NCBI GenBank assembly: GCA_013360215.1
Contig: JABWCP010000031.1
Coordinates: 1 to 43,529 of the forward strand
Length of the DNA: 43,529 bases
Reading direction: 5' to 3'
From: a bacterium
Lineage (GTDB): Bacteria; CLD3; SB21
Shown: positions 1 through 7,795 of the stretch, one piece after another
Layout: each line of letters starts with the position of its first letter
Position numbering within the stretch: the first letter of the stretch is position 1
The notes under the pieces: generated by a model
Told to the model about the DNA's origin: nothing
The model's input: the letters and a program-made list of their open reading frames with translations, nothing else
Databases searched by the model: none
Position numbers and translations under genes: made by a program

Positions 1-569
1 CGACCTAAGTCACCGGTAAAACCAAACCGAACCTTACGCCCGTTGTGAGTGATCTCCAGCAGGATCATCGCCGAACCAAACATGTGCCCTGCGTTATACA
101 GCGTAGCACGCACGCCCGGCAGCGGCTCAAACGCCTGACCATAACCAATCCCTAAAAAATGACGCATCGCCTGCTGCGCATCTTCGATGTCGTATATCGG
201 CTCAATCGGAGGCTCGTCCTTTTTTTCACGCTTATAGTTGACATGCTCCGCATCGCGCATTTGTATAAAAGCCGAATCCTGAAGCATCACCGAACATAAA
301 TCCACCGTCGGCTCCGAACAATAAATCGTACCTTTAAAACCTTGTTTGACGAGGTTGGGAATATTGCCGCTGTGATCAATATGCGCATGCGAGAGAATCA
401 TCGCATCAACGGAAGCCGGGTCAAACGGGAACGTACGATTCCGTTCAAAAGCTTCCTGACGCCGCCCCTGGAATAAGCCGCAATCCAATAACAGTTTTTG
501 ACCGTTGATACGGATCAGATGCTGCGAACCGGTCACACTGCGGGCTGCCCCGCAAAATTGTATATCCAT
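1..569 (-). CDS. MBL-fold metallo-hydrolase (beta-CASP / RNA-processing exonuclease type), C-terminal part missing
   Basis: This is the N-terminal 189 residues of a metallo-beta-lactamase-fold protein; the gene runs off the left edge. The zinc-binding HAHIDHSG motif is at residues 61-68 (H61, H63, D65, H66), a further ligand histidine is in the AGH motif at about residue 162, and FTGDLG at 184-189 supplies the bridging aspartate. The opening residues (about 1-35: short beta strand, SVTGSQ, then LLLDCGLFQG) are typical of the Cft2/YSH1-like RNA exonuclease group rather than small glyoxalases. That group adds a beta-CASP domain after the part seen here, so the RNA role is inferred from the family. 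The ATG at 569 follows a GGAAG ribosome site. It lies 21 bases downstream of the SDR gene and is probably co-transcribed with it. Confidence 0.85.
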   Translation of the reverse strand, partial: MDIQFCGAARSVTGSQHLIRINGQKLLLDCGLFQGRRQEAFERNRTFPFDPASVDAMILSHAHIDHSGNIPNLVKQGFKGTIYCSEPTVDLCSVMLQDSAFIQMRDAEHVNYKREKKDEPPIEPIYDIEDAQQAMRHFLGIGYGQAFEPLPGVRATLYNAGHMFGSAMILLEITHNGRKVRFGFTGDLG

Positions 570-590
570 GATACTTCCGTAATAATTTAA

Positions 591-1286
591 TTATACCGTC
601 CGGCGTCGCCGTTCAATCAATACATCAAAAATAGTCTGTATGACATCCGATTCGTATATCGTTTTACCGGCACGCTCATGTTTAGCCATTTCGATCATCG
701 CCTCTGCGACCGCCTGGGCGCGTATTGCGCGATATTTTTTCCATCGGCCGACCAATAAAAAGCCAAGCGCTCGAAATACAACAATTCCTAACGCTTCTCC
801 GATGCGTCGCTCGGATCTTTCGCCGACCAAAAAGGAAGGCCTGAAAATTGATAGCGAACGAAAGCGCAAAGTTTCCAACGCGTTCTCCAGTTCGCCTTTG
901 ACCCGACTATAAAAAACACCGGACGATGGCTTTGCACCGATAGCCGTAACGACCAAAAAATTATTAACGCCGTTCTCTTTCGCTATACGTGCACATTCGA
1001 AGGGATATGTAAAATCCACTTTGTAAAAAGCCTGTTTTGAACCGGCCGTGCGCATCGTCGTACCGAGCGTACAAAACACATCATGCGCTTTGATCCAATG
1101 CGCGGCATTGGTCAACTTATCAAATTCCACGACATGTTGCGTCAATTTTGCGTGCGTAAAAGCAATAGGCTTACGCACCAAAACAATGACGCGATCATAG
1201 TCCCGATCTTCTAAAAGCGCATTGAGCAAATGCTGTCCGATAAGGCCGGAAGCACCTACGATCAATGCGGAACGTTTATTTTGCAT
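591..1286 (-). CDS. Atypical short-chain dehydrogenase, NAD(P)-binding (TIP30/HTATIP2-like)
   Basis: The 231-residue protein is a Rossmann-fold oxidoreductase. The nucleotide-binding loop GASGLIG is at residues 11-17. The active-site-like pair Y126-x3-K130 (YSRVK) follows a VVTAIGA strand at 112-118. FCTLGTT at 71-77 and the IFRPSFLVGER segment at about 148-158 are features of the TIP30/HTATIP2 atypical SDR group. Length matches that family. The substrate cannot be inferred; such proteins are usually annotated as NAD-dependent epimerase/dehydratase or oxidoreductase. It precedes the MBL-fold gene on the same strand and is divergent from the DUF2911 pair. Confidence 0.8.
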   Translation of the reverse strand: MQNKRSALIVGASGLIGQHLLNALLEDRDYDRVIVLVRKPIAFTHAKLTQHVVEFDKLTNAAHWIKAHDVFCTLGTTMRTAGSKQAFYKVDFTYPFECARIAKENGVNNFLVVTAIGAKPSSGVFYSRVKGELENALETLRFRSLSIFRPSFLVGERSERRIGEALGIVVFRALGFLLVGRWKKYRAIRAQAVAEAMIEMAKHERAGKTIYESDVIQTIFDVLIERRRRTV

Positions 1287-1330
1287 AGTGCTAAAAGGAT
1301 GATAAACCGTTGTTTAGTTTAAACTATTTT

Positions 1331-1358
1331 TTGACTAAAAACAGTAGAAAAATAACAT
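1331..1358 (+). promoter_or_regulatory. Possible sigma-70-type promoter for the DUF2911 pair
   Basis: In the divergent gap, TTGACT (1331-1336) is followed 16 bases later by TAACAT (1353-1358). This would place a transcript start about 45 bases before the ATG at 1411. The -10 matches consensus at only four of six bases, so this is a weak call made by eye. Confidence 0.25.
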
Positions 1359-1410
1359 CATTTCAACTACATTGTCCAAAATAATTTTTTTAGATGAAGA
1401 GGAACGTAAA

Positions 1411-2235
1411 ATGAAAACCTGGATATTATTTTTAGCGACCGCACTCTCCTTAAATGCTCAACAAATTTCGACGCCGCGGCCAAGCCCCCGCGCAACCGTA
1501 TCGCAAACCGTCGGTGTTACGGAAATGACCGTAAGCTATCATCGTCCGGGTGTAAAGGGTCGTACGATTTGGGGTGAACTGGTGCCTTACGGCCAGGTGT
1601 GGCGCGCCGGAGCCAACGAAAGCACCACCATCAGTTTTTCTGACGATGTCACAATCGAAGGTCAAAAAATCCCCGCCGGTTTGTATGGCATTCAGATGAT
1701 ACCTGAGGCCAATGAGTGGACCGTAATTTTGACCAAGGACGCCAAACTTTGGGGATCATTTAACTATAAACCCGAAAACGATGCCGTGCGCATCAAAGCC
1801 AAACCCACTTCCGCAGAAATGACCGAACGTCTTCGATATTCATTTGAAGATGTCAACGACAATAGCACCCTGCTTACCATGCAATGGGAAAAATTGAAAG
1901 TCGCGTTTAAAATAGAAACCGACACACCGAATCTGACATTTACCAAAGCACGCGCCGCCATGAATTGGAGCGGACTTATGCAGGCCGCAGCGTATTGTCT
2001 TGATAATAATATCAACCTCGAAGAAGGCATGAAGTGGATTGATTTGTCCATCGGTATGAATGAAAATTATTATAATCTCCGCACCAAAGCCCAGTTTGTA
2101 GATAAAACCGGAAAACGTGCCGACGCTATCAAAGTCATGGAACGTGCCATGGAGCTTTCTAAAAAAATGCCCTCTCCGCCCTTTGATATCAAGCGCATGG
2201 AAGAAGTACTCAACGAGTGGAAAAAGAAAAAATAA
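1411..2235 (+). CDS. DUF2911 domain protein, exported (first of tandem pair)
   Basis: This 274-residue protein begins with a signal peptide (residues 1-17, cleavage around NAQ-Q). I chose the ATG at 1411 over an in-frame ATG at 1372 because the later one starts the signal peptide and has a GAGGAACG ribosome site. Residues about 20-165 form a DUF2911 domain with the family hallmark RTIWGELVPYGQVWRAGANE (51-70) and later WTVILTKD and WGSFNY. DUF2911 has no assigned biochemical function but is common in exported proteins of the FCB group. The C-terminal third is alpha-helical and resembles a degenerate TPR (about 185-255). It sits 14 bases before its paralogue. Confidence 0.85.
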   Translation: MKTWILFLATALSLNAQQISTPRPSPRATVSQTVGVTEMTVSYHRPGVKGRTIWGELVPYGQVWRAGANESTTISFSDDVTIEGQKIPAGLYGIQMIPEANEWTVILTKDAKLWGSFNYKPENDAVRIKAKPTSAEMTERLRYSFEDVNDNSTLLTMQWEKLKVAFKIETDTPNLTFTKARAAMNWSGLMQAAAYCLDNNINLEEGMKWIDLSIGMNENYYNLRTKAQFVDKTGKRADAIKVMERAMELSKKMPSPPFDIKRMEEVLNEWKKKK

Positions 2236-2249
2236 TTTCCGGAGTTTTC

Positions 2250-3290
2250 ATGAAAAAAATAGTTTTTTACGTGTTCATCGCTATCGCGGGGATCATCACG
2301 GCACACGCCCAGCAGCGCCTCAAAACGCCCGATGCCAGTCCGCGTGCCGTAGTCGAACAAACCGTCGGTATGACCGAAATACGTGTAACCTACTACCGGC
2401 CGGCGGTGCATGAACGAATCATCTGGGGCGATCTCGTGCCTTATGGCGAAGTCTGGCGCGCCGGAGCCAATGAAAATACGACCGTTTCGTTTTCGACCCC
2501 CGTAATCATCGGCGATAGAGAAATACCTCCCGGCACTTACGGCCTTCATATGATCCCGATGCGCGACAAGTGGACGATCATACTGAACCGTGATCACAAG
2601 GCATGGGGCAGTTTTTTTTACAATGAGAACCACGACGTTATTCGGTTTAATGTCGAACCGGAAAACTCGGCATTTCAGGAACGCCTGCTTTATACTTTCG
2701 ACGGAATCGAATCGGACCGTGTAACCCTCGCGCTCAAATGGGAAAAAATCCGAATACCGATTCCGATCCGGGTTGATCTGCATGCCACCGTCCTGGCCGG
2801 TTTCAGAGACGAATTAACCAACGTGTCCGGTTTTTTCCCTGAACCTTATGTTCAGGCCGTCAACTATTGCGTACGTAATAAAATAAATTACGATGAGGCG
2901 CTTCGTTGGATTGATCACTCGATTGAGCTGCAGGAATCATTTGCCAATCTGAATGCAAAATCGCGCCTGCTGGCAGCAATGGGAAAAAACAAGGAAGCCG
3001 ATTCGCTCAATGCGCGTGCCATGTATCTCGCCACGGAGGTTGATCTCAACAATCTGGGCTATAGCCTCATGGGCGAAAATAACTTCAAAGAGGCCTTGGC
3101 GATTTTTCAGAAAAACGCCAAAGAGCATCCGACATCATGGAATGTTTTTGACAGCCTGGGGGAGTTATACGAACGCATGAACGATAAAAAAGCCGCGATC
3201 GAAAACTATCGTAAGGCGTTATCGCTGGTAAAAGACGGACGGAATAAGCAGCGGTTATCTGAAACTATCAAAAAGTTAAGCGGTCGCTGA
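2250..3290 (+). CDS. DUF2911 and TPR domain protein, exported (second of tandem pair)
   Basis: The 346-residue protein has a signal peptide (residues 1-20, ending AHA-QQ) and a DUF2911 domain (about 25-170). The domain parallels the upstream gene: SPRA, QTVGMTE, RIIWGDLVPYGEVWRAGANE (57-76) and WGSFFY. The C-terminal half is helical, with recognisable tetratricopeptide repeats at about 255-340 (for example FKEALAIFQKN and KKAAIENYRKAL). The ATG at 2250 follows CCGGAG and was preferred over an in-frame ATG at 2217 that overlaps the previous gene and lacks a signal peptide. TPRs suggest protein-protein contacts in the periplasm or at the outer membrane. The function is unknown. Confidence 0.85.
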   Translation: MKKIVFYVFIAIAGIITAHAQQRLKTPDASPRAVVEQTVGMTEIRVTYYRPAVHERIIWGDLVPYGEVWRAGANENTTVSFSTPVIIGDREIPPGTYGLHMIPMRDKWTIILNRDHKAWGSFFYNENHDVIRFNVEPENSAFQERLLYTFDGIESDRVTLALKWEKIRIPIPIRVDLHATVLAGFRDELTNVSGFFPEPYVQAVNYCVRNKINYDEALRWIDHSIELQESFANLNAKSRLLAAMGKNKEADSLNARAMYLATEVDLNNLGYSLMGENNFKEALAIFQKNAKEHPTSWNVFDSLGELYERMNDKKAAIENYRKALSLVKDGRNKQRLSETIKKLSGR

Positions 3291-3311
3291 TCGCAGGTAA
3301 ATCATATCAAA

Positions 3312-3385
3312 GTTGTTTCAAGGGTAGTTATTAAAAACCATGGTAAAACAAAAAGGTTACTATCCTTGGAACAACGTTGTTTTTT
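3312..3385 (+). terminator. Long inverted repeat with T-tract between convergent genes
   Basis: Bases 3312-3330 pair with 3357-3375 over 19 positions. Sixteen are Watson-Crick, two are G-T wobbles and one is a T-T mismatch. The loop is 26 bases. A run of six T begins at 3380, so on the + strand this can end transcription of the DUF2911 pair. The right arm lies inside the last codons of the convergent symporter gene, whose stop is at 3360-3362. There is no matching T-run for the minus-strand reading. Confidence 0.5.
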
Positions 3386-5060
3386 GTCTGAAAAAATAAA
3401 TCACCCAGGCCAAACCCACCACCAAAGCACATCCGATCACATTGTACCACAAAAAAGAAATGGGTGTAAAAAAGTAACATAAAAAGACAATAACTTCGGC
3501 TATGATCGCCGCCGTAAAAGCCGATGTGCCGCCCACTTTTTTCCAGTAAAACGCCAATAAAAATATTCCCAGGATCGTGCCATAAAATAAGGATCCCAGA
3601 ATATTGACGGCTTCAATCAGAGAACCTAACTGACCCGCCAATTCGGCAAATCCAACAGCGAATGCACCCCAAAATACAGTAGCCCATTTGCTAACGCGTA
3701 CGTAATGCGCATCCGAAGCATCTGAGCGAAACATCCGCCGGTAAATATCCACCACTGTAGTCGAAGCCAATGCGTTGAGTTCTGCCGACGTGGAAGACAT
3801 GGATGCCGCAAAAATAGCCGCGATGATAAGCCCTACCAATCCGACCGGAAGATAATCCAGCACAAACGTGAGGAAAATATAATTAGTATCGTTGGTATTC
3901 GCCGAAGGATCGTGGGCTTTGATCAGGTCCTTAGCCTTTTCTTTCACTGCGGCCATCTGTTTGTTGATATCGCGCAAATTCGCCTCTTGCTGTTCCATAC
4001 GCATTTCATCACCGGATTCTTTTGCGGCATTCCATACATGCAGAATCTCTTGTTGCCGTTTAAATAATCCCGCGTGATCGTTTTCCAATCGGACATAATC
4101 GGCGGCATACGAGCTTTGATATATACGTTCGGTTTCCAAACGATTGAAAAAAACAGGCGGCATAGTAAATTGGTAAAATGCAAAAACCATAACACCGAGT
4201 AAAAGAATCAAAAACTGCATGGGTATTTTCAAAAGACCATTGGTCAAAAGTCCGAGACGCGTCTGTGCAATAGACTGACCGGTAAGGTAACGGCCGACCT
4301 GTGATTGATCTGTTCCGAAATAACTTAACTGTAGAAAAAAACCGCCGATGAGCCCCGACCACAACGTATAACGATTATCCCAGTCCCAGGTAAAATCTAC
4401 CGTATTCATTTTACCCTGACTGCCGGCAAGATGCAATGCATCATTGACTGAAATGCCATCCGGCAAAAGTGCTATTACCGTCACAAAGGCCGCCGCCATG
4501 CCGGTTAAAATAATCATCATTTGATGAAATTGCGTCCAGTTCACCGCACGTGCACCGCCTGTCGTCGTATAAATGATCACCAGTCCGCCGATCAGCAGGT
4601 TCGTCAATACCAGATTCCAACCCAAAAGTAATGACAAAATGAGCGACGGCGCATATATCGTAAGACCTGCACCAAGTCCGCGCTGAATCAAAAAAAGAAA
4701 TGAAGCCAGTGTCCTCGTTTTGAGGTCAAATTGTTTTTCGAGAAATTCATATGCAGTATATACTTGTAAGTGCCGATAAAAAGGCACGGCCGTGATACAA
4801 AGCAACACCATCGCAAGCGGGAGGCCAAAATAAAATTGTACGAAACGCATACCGTCGGCATAACCCTGTCCCGGCGTCGAAATAAAAGTGATCGCACTCG
4901 CTTGTGTCGCCATGATCGAAATCGCAACCGTCCACCACCGCATGTCGCGATTGGAAAGGACATACGAATCCATTGTAGCCACACCGCGGCTTTTATAGAT
5001 ACCGTACGCAATAATAAAAATAAGAGAAACGGCGAGTACCGTCCAATCCAGGGCGGTCAT
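3360..5060 (-). CDS. Sodium:solute symporter (SSS family)
   Basis: This 566-residue polytopic membrane protein has the SSS (LeuT-fold) pattern: an N-terminal hydrophobic helix, SNRDMRWW (36-43), the STPGQGYADG loop (61-70), a TGGARAVNWTQ segment (167-177) and the sodium-site region FAASMSSTSAELNA (417-430). It should couple sodium entry to uptake of an unidentified small solute. A long polar, coiled-coil-like stretch (about 301-394) interrupts the core and is longer than usual for bacterial members. The ATG at 5060 was chosen because it starts the first membrane helix and overlaps the stop of a 41-residue membrane peptide gene by four bases. It ends convergently with the DUF2911 pair. Confidence 0.9.
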   Translation of the reverse strand: MTALDWTVLAVSLIFIIAYGIYKSRGVATMDSYVLSNRDMRWWTVAISIMATQASAITFISTPGQGYADGMRFVQFYFGLPLAMVLLCITAVPFYRHLQVYTAYEFLEKQFDLKTRTLASFLFLIQRGLGAGLTIYAPSLILSLLLGWNLVLTNLLIGGLVIIYTTTGGARAVNWTQFHQMMIILTGMAAAFVTVIALLPDGISVNDALHLAGSQGKMNTVDFTWDWDNRYTLWSGLIGGFFLQLSYFGTDQSQVGRYLTGQSIAQTRLGLLTNGLLKIPMQFLILLLGVMVFAFYQFTMPPVFFNRLETERIYQSSYAADYVRLENDHAGLFKRQQEILHVWNAAKESGDEMRMEQQEANLRDINKQMAAVKEKAKDLIKAHDPSANTNDTNYIFLTFVLDYLPVGLVGLIIAAIFAASMSSTSAELNALASTTVVDIYRRMFRSDASDAHYVRVSKWATVFWGAFAVGFAELAGQLGSLIEAVNILGSLFYGTILGIFLLAFYWKKVGGTSAFTAAIIAEVIVFLCYFFTPISFLWYNVIGCALVVGLAWVIYFFRQKTTLFQG

Positions 5061-5182
5061 TGGTAGGCAATCCGTATGATATAGAAGATGAAAATGTAAA
5101 CGGCCAACATCGTTACAGTCAATCCGTACCAACCGCGCCATGACTCAAACGGCGACGGTACATTTTGTTCTTCGTCAGACAT
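5057..5182 (-). CDS. Small single-pass membrane protein, probable symporter accessory peptide
   Basis: A 41-residue reading frame begins at the ATG at 5182 and ends in a TGA that overlaps the symporter start (ATGA at 5057-5060). It has an acidic N-terminus (MSDEEQN), then PFESWRGWYG and one hydrophobic helix from about residue 18 to 36 ending near IRIAYQ. The combination of a tiny length, a conserved-looking W-x2-WYG entry into one helix and translational coupling to an SSS transporter matches the known class of small symporter accessory proteins. The role (stability or assembly of the transporter) is inferred from position and class. No strong Shine-Dalgarno site is visible. Confidence 0.75.
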   Translation of the reverse strand: MSDEEQNVPSPFESWRGWYGLTVTMLAVYIFIFYIIRIAYQ

Positions 5183-5250
5183 ACAACCCGAATTTATAAT
5201 GTGGATAAAACTTGGATAGTGGTACGAATATTAAGAAAGATGGTTTCGTG

Positions 5251-6342
5251 TCACATCAAAAAGTCGAGCTCTTTTACAAAATCATCCGTCAGATTTTGAA
5301 CCGGCGGTGATGCCTGTACAGGATCCTGCATCACTTCCTGCAATTCGCCGCGCAGCGCAATATCAATAAATTCCGGGAGCAGCTCTTCATCAAAATGTTT
5401 ACCTATCCCCTCCTCAAGCAAATGGCAAGCCTGGATAGATGTTAATGGTTCGCGGTACGGGCGCGCACTGGTCAACGCGTCAAAAGTATCGGCAATAGCA
5501 ACGATACGCGCTTCGATGGGAATGTCTTTCCCTCCGATTTTGTACGGATAACCTTTGCCGTCCATGCGCTCATGATGATAAGCTATGATATTAATCAGCG
5601 GCTGACTGGACTTCAGAGGACCGCAGATTTTCACGCCGATATCGGGATGCTTTTTAATTTCATCATACTCTTCTTCGGTCAACTTGCCTTTTTTGAGCAG
5701 TACCGAATCGCGTACGCCGATTTTACCGATGTCATGCAGTATTGCGCCTTTGTACAAAATATCTTGAAACCCTTTGGGTACACCGAGCGCGACGCCCAGC
5801 TTGATCGAATATTTTCCGACTCTTTCGGAGTGACCACGCGTATACGGATCGCGCGCTTCCACAGCCCGTGAAAACGCGAGGATCACTTCATCAAAATCTT
5901 CGAGATTCGCATTCAACTCTTTCATACGTATGGCCGAACGAACGCGCGTCTTAAGCTCCATCGCATCAAAAGGTTTCGTCACGAAATCGTTGGCGCCGGC
6001 TTCGATACCGCGTATCTTGTCGGCGGGTCGCGAAAGTCCGGTTACGATGATCACAGGTATATTTTGCGTGGCTTTATTTTCTTTGATTTGACGACAGAGC
6101 TCAAACCCGTTGACATAACGAATCACCGTTTCCGTCAATACAACATCCGGCTGAAATTTGGGTAGCATTTCAAGAGCGGCTTTACCGTTGGGTGCTATCT
6201 GCACTTCGATGCCGTCATTGATCAGCATGTCCTGCACTTCTTGCGCAATACGCATCTCGTCGTCCACCAGCAAAACCCTGTGGCGACGCTCCGTGTACCA
6301 GTGCATTAAGTCTAATTTTTTAAGTTTGCCCTCCGTACTCAT
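5251..6342 (-). CDS. Response regulator with HD-GYP domain (putative c-di-GMP phosphodiesterase)
   Basis: The 363-residue protein has a receiver domain (about 20-140) and an HD-GYP domain (about 150-335). The phosphodiesterase motifs look intact: HD at 203-204 followed by GKIGV, and HHE at 256-258 with DGKGYP at 261-266, so it should cleave cyclic di-GMP. In the receiver, the acidic pocket D27-D28 and K123 (VTKPF) are kept. The usual phosphorylated aspartate is replaced by glutamate (E71 in VLTETVIR; codon GAA), so normal phosphotransfer is unlikely. The start lies 8 bases after the upstream stop, and its GGAGG site sits inside the final codons of that gene. It is an orphan regulator with no kinase beside it. 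Confidence 0.92.
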   Translation of the reverse strand: MSTEGKLKKLDLMHWYTERRHRVLLVDDEMRIAQEVQDMLINDGIEVQIAPNGKAALEMLPKFQPDVVLTETVIRYVNGFELCRQIKENKATQNIPVIIVTGLSRPADKIRGIEAGANDFVTKPFDAMELKTRVRSAIRMKELNANLEDFDEVILAFSRAVEARDPYTRGHSERVGKYSIKLGVALGVPKGFQDILYKGAILHDIGKIGVRDSVLLKKGKLTEEEYDEIKKHPDIGVKICGPLKSSQPLINIIAYHHERMDGKGYPYKIGGKDIPIEARIVAIADTFDALTSARPYREPLTSIQACHLLEEGIGKHFDEELLPEFIDIALRGELQEVMQDPVQASPPVQNLTDDFVKELDFLM

Positions 6343-6350
6343 ACGGCGGT

Positions 6351-6932
6351 TTATTCCTCCAAATTGAGATTACGAGGACGCTTCAGTATTCGTCGTCCTG
6401 CCGTAATCGGTGTTTCTTCACCGACGATTTCGATCACAAAATCATCGACCCAAATTTTTCCTTTACCTTCCAGCCATACACCGTAAAAAATGCGTTCGGC
6501 ATCCACGGGTACTTGTATGACGACTTCCTGTTTTTTCCATTCGATCGTACCTTTGATCGGACGATCGTACATAAAATCATTGAAGCCTTTGTAACCGCGT
6601 GCATCCAAACTAACGAAAAGACCACTCCAATTTTGAATATTATCCGCATTGACAAAAGCCGAAATGCGTATGCGTTTACCCTTGTAATCCGCGGGAGAAG
6701 CTTCTTGTAATAAGATCGCCGCGCCTTCCGGCTGGGCATTTCGGGACTCGATGAAAGCGCTTACTTTGCCATTATATTTGGTACCCTTATCAATACCGAT
6801 GGCGTAATCTTTCGGACAAGCCGGATCCAAGGATTGCGGATCTTTGGCCATATACCAGCCTTCCGGCAACTGCGCCCGGATATCTGTAACACATAAGACC
6901 ATTACAAATAAAAGATAAACCATATTTTTCAT
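6351..6932 (-). CDS. Secreted protein with jelly-roll (carbohydrate-binding-like) domain
   Basis: This is a 193-residue exported protein with a signal peptide (residues 1-20, cleavage after RA before QLPEG). The body (about 40-170) is beta-rich. It has the sequence feel of a galactose-binding/CBM-like jelly roll seen in Bacteroidota proteins: YKGKRIRISAFV (83-94), then WSGLFVSLDARG, RPIKGTIEWKKQEVVIQVP and a closing GKIWVDDFVIE strand (about 158-168). No catalytic residues are recognised, so a ligand-binding role is inferred. A GAGGAA site lies 6 bases before the ATG. It is closely linked to the HD-GYP regulator downstream (8-base gap) and the DUF6526 gene upstream (10-base gap). Confidence 0.7.
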   Translation of the reverse strand: MKNMVYLLFVMVLCVTDIRAQLPEGWYMAKDPQSLDPACPKDYAIGIDKGTKYNGKVSAFIESRNAQPEGAAILLQEASPADYKGKRIRISAFVNADNIQNWSGLFVSLDARGYKGFNDFMYDRPIKGTIEWKKQEVVIQVPVDAERIFYGVWLEGKGKIWVDDFVIEIVGEETPITAGRRILKRPRNLNLEE

Positions 6933-6942
6933 AATATATTCC

Positions 6943-7335
6943 TCAAGCTCGCAAATGATCTGCGCGCCAGTTTTGTATGGATTTTTTTATTGTGTCCGAG
7001 TCCATATTTTCTTCTGCCGCCTTACGCGCAAGTTCCGGAAATTCACTATCCGAGCTAAACCGTTTTCCGGTCAAAATAAAATGACGAAAATTTTCCTCGG
7101 CGCGAATCGCACGATCCTGTGCTCGAAGTGCAAAAATACGCGCATAGAAAAAAATAAATACCAACACAATCCATATCAAAACAAAAAGTAATGCCGGCAT
7201 CCAATCTGAGTTCTCTCGATATGCGGATACGAATTTGTGAATTGAAAGCGCACCGATCACCAGTATCAAGACAAACGTAAGCCCGTGATACAAAGGACGG
7301 TATTGCTTGTGGTTGACGTAATTCTGTTCAGCCAT
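6943..7335 (-). CDS. DUF6526 family two-helix membrane protein
   Basis: The 130-residue protein starts MAEQNYVNHKQY, followed by two membrane helices (about 17-36 and 46-66) and a charged cytosolic tail (about 70-130) containing ALRAQDRAIRAEENFR. The opening NYxNHxxxxPLYH pattern and the RAEENFR motif match what I recall of DUF6526, a family of unknown function common in Bacteroidota and relatives. The ATG at 7335 was preferred over an upstream in-frame ATG at 7395 because the family pattern starts here and a CGGAAA site precedes it. It probably lies in the same operon as the rhodanese upstream (80-base gap) and the secreted protein downstream. Confidence 0.75.
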   Translation of the reverse strand: MAEQNYVNHKQYRPLYHGLTFVLILVIGALSIHKFVSAYRENSDWMPALLFVLIWIVLVFIFFYARIFALRAQDRAIRAEENFRHFILTGKRFSSDSEFPELARKAAEENMDSDTIKKSIQNWRADHLRA

Positions 7336-7415
7336 ATTTTCCGATTTCTTATGTCTTAGGAGAACCTTATTTGATAATACGCAACGTCCGATCAAAAATG
7401 CAACTGCAACTTAAT

Positions 7416-7787
7416 TTATGGTTTTTCGACCGGTGCCTGGATATCTAAAAATGCTCGCCACCCGCCGGCTACGGAATAGACGCGCGAATAACCCATTTTT
7501 TGCAGATTATCCGCCGCAAGCGCAGAACGAAAACCGCCGCCGCAATAGAGGTACAATACTTGATCGTGGTCCGGGTGTTTGGTTTCGATATCTCTTTCGA
7601 TAACACCGCGCCCGATATGTTCCGCACCGGAAACGTGGCCCGCCGCATATTCGCTTTCTTCACGCACATCGATCAATGCTATCGCGGGATTTTTTTGAAC
7701 ATCGTCAAGACACTGTTGTACCGAAACTTCTTGCACCCGTGTTTTGGAATCATTTACAACTTTTAGAAAGCCCGGGCTGTGGTTCAT
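7416..7787 (-). CDS. Rhodanese-like domain protein (sulfurtransferase)
   Basis: This is a single rhodanese domain of 123 residues. The motif DVREESEYAAGHVSGAEHI spans 40-58 and the active-site loop starts at C82 (CGGGFR, 82-87). VYSVAGGWRAF at about 103-113 closes the fold. The catalytic cysteine is present, so it can in principle carry a persulfide and act in thiosulfate or protein sulfur transfer; the physiological donor is not evident. There is no signal peptide, so it is cytosolic. An AGAGGT site precedes the ATG. It begins 8 bases after the HpcH/HpaI-like gene, implying co-transcription. Confidence 0.9.
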   Translation of the reverse strand: MNHSPGFLKVVNDSKTRVQEVSVQQCLDDVQKNPAIALIDVREESEYAAGHVSGAEHIGRGVIERDIETKHPDHDQVLYLYCGGGFRSALAADNLQKMGYSRVYSVAGGWRAFLDIQAPVEKP

Positions 7788-7795
7788 ACGACCTC

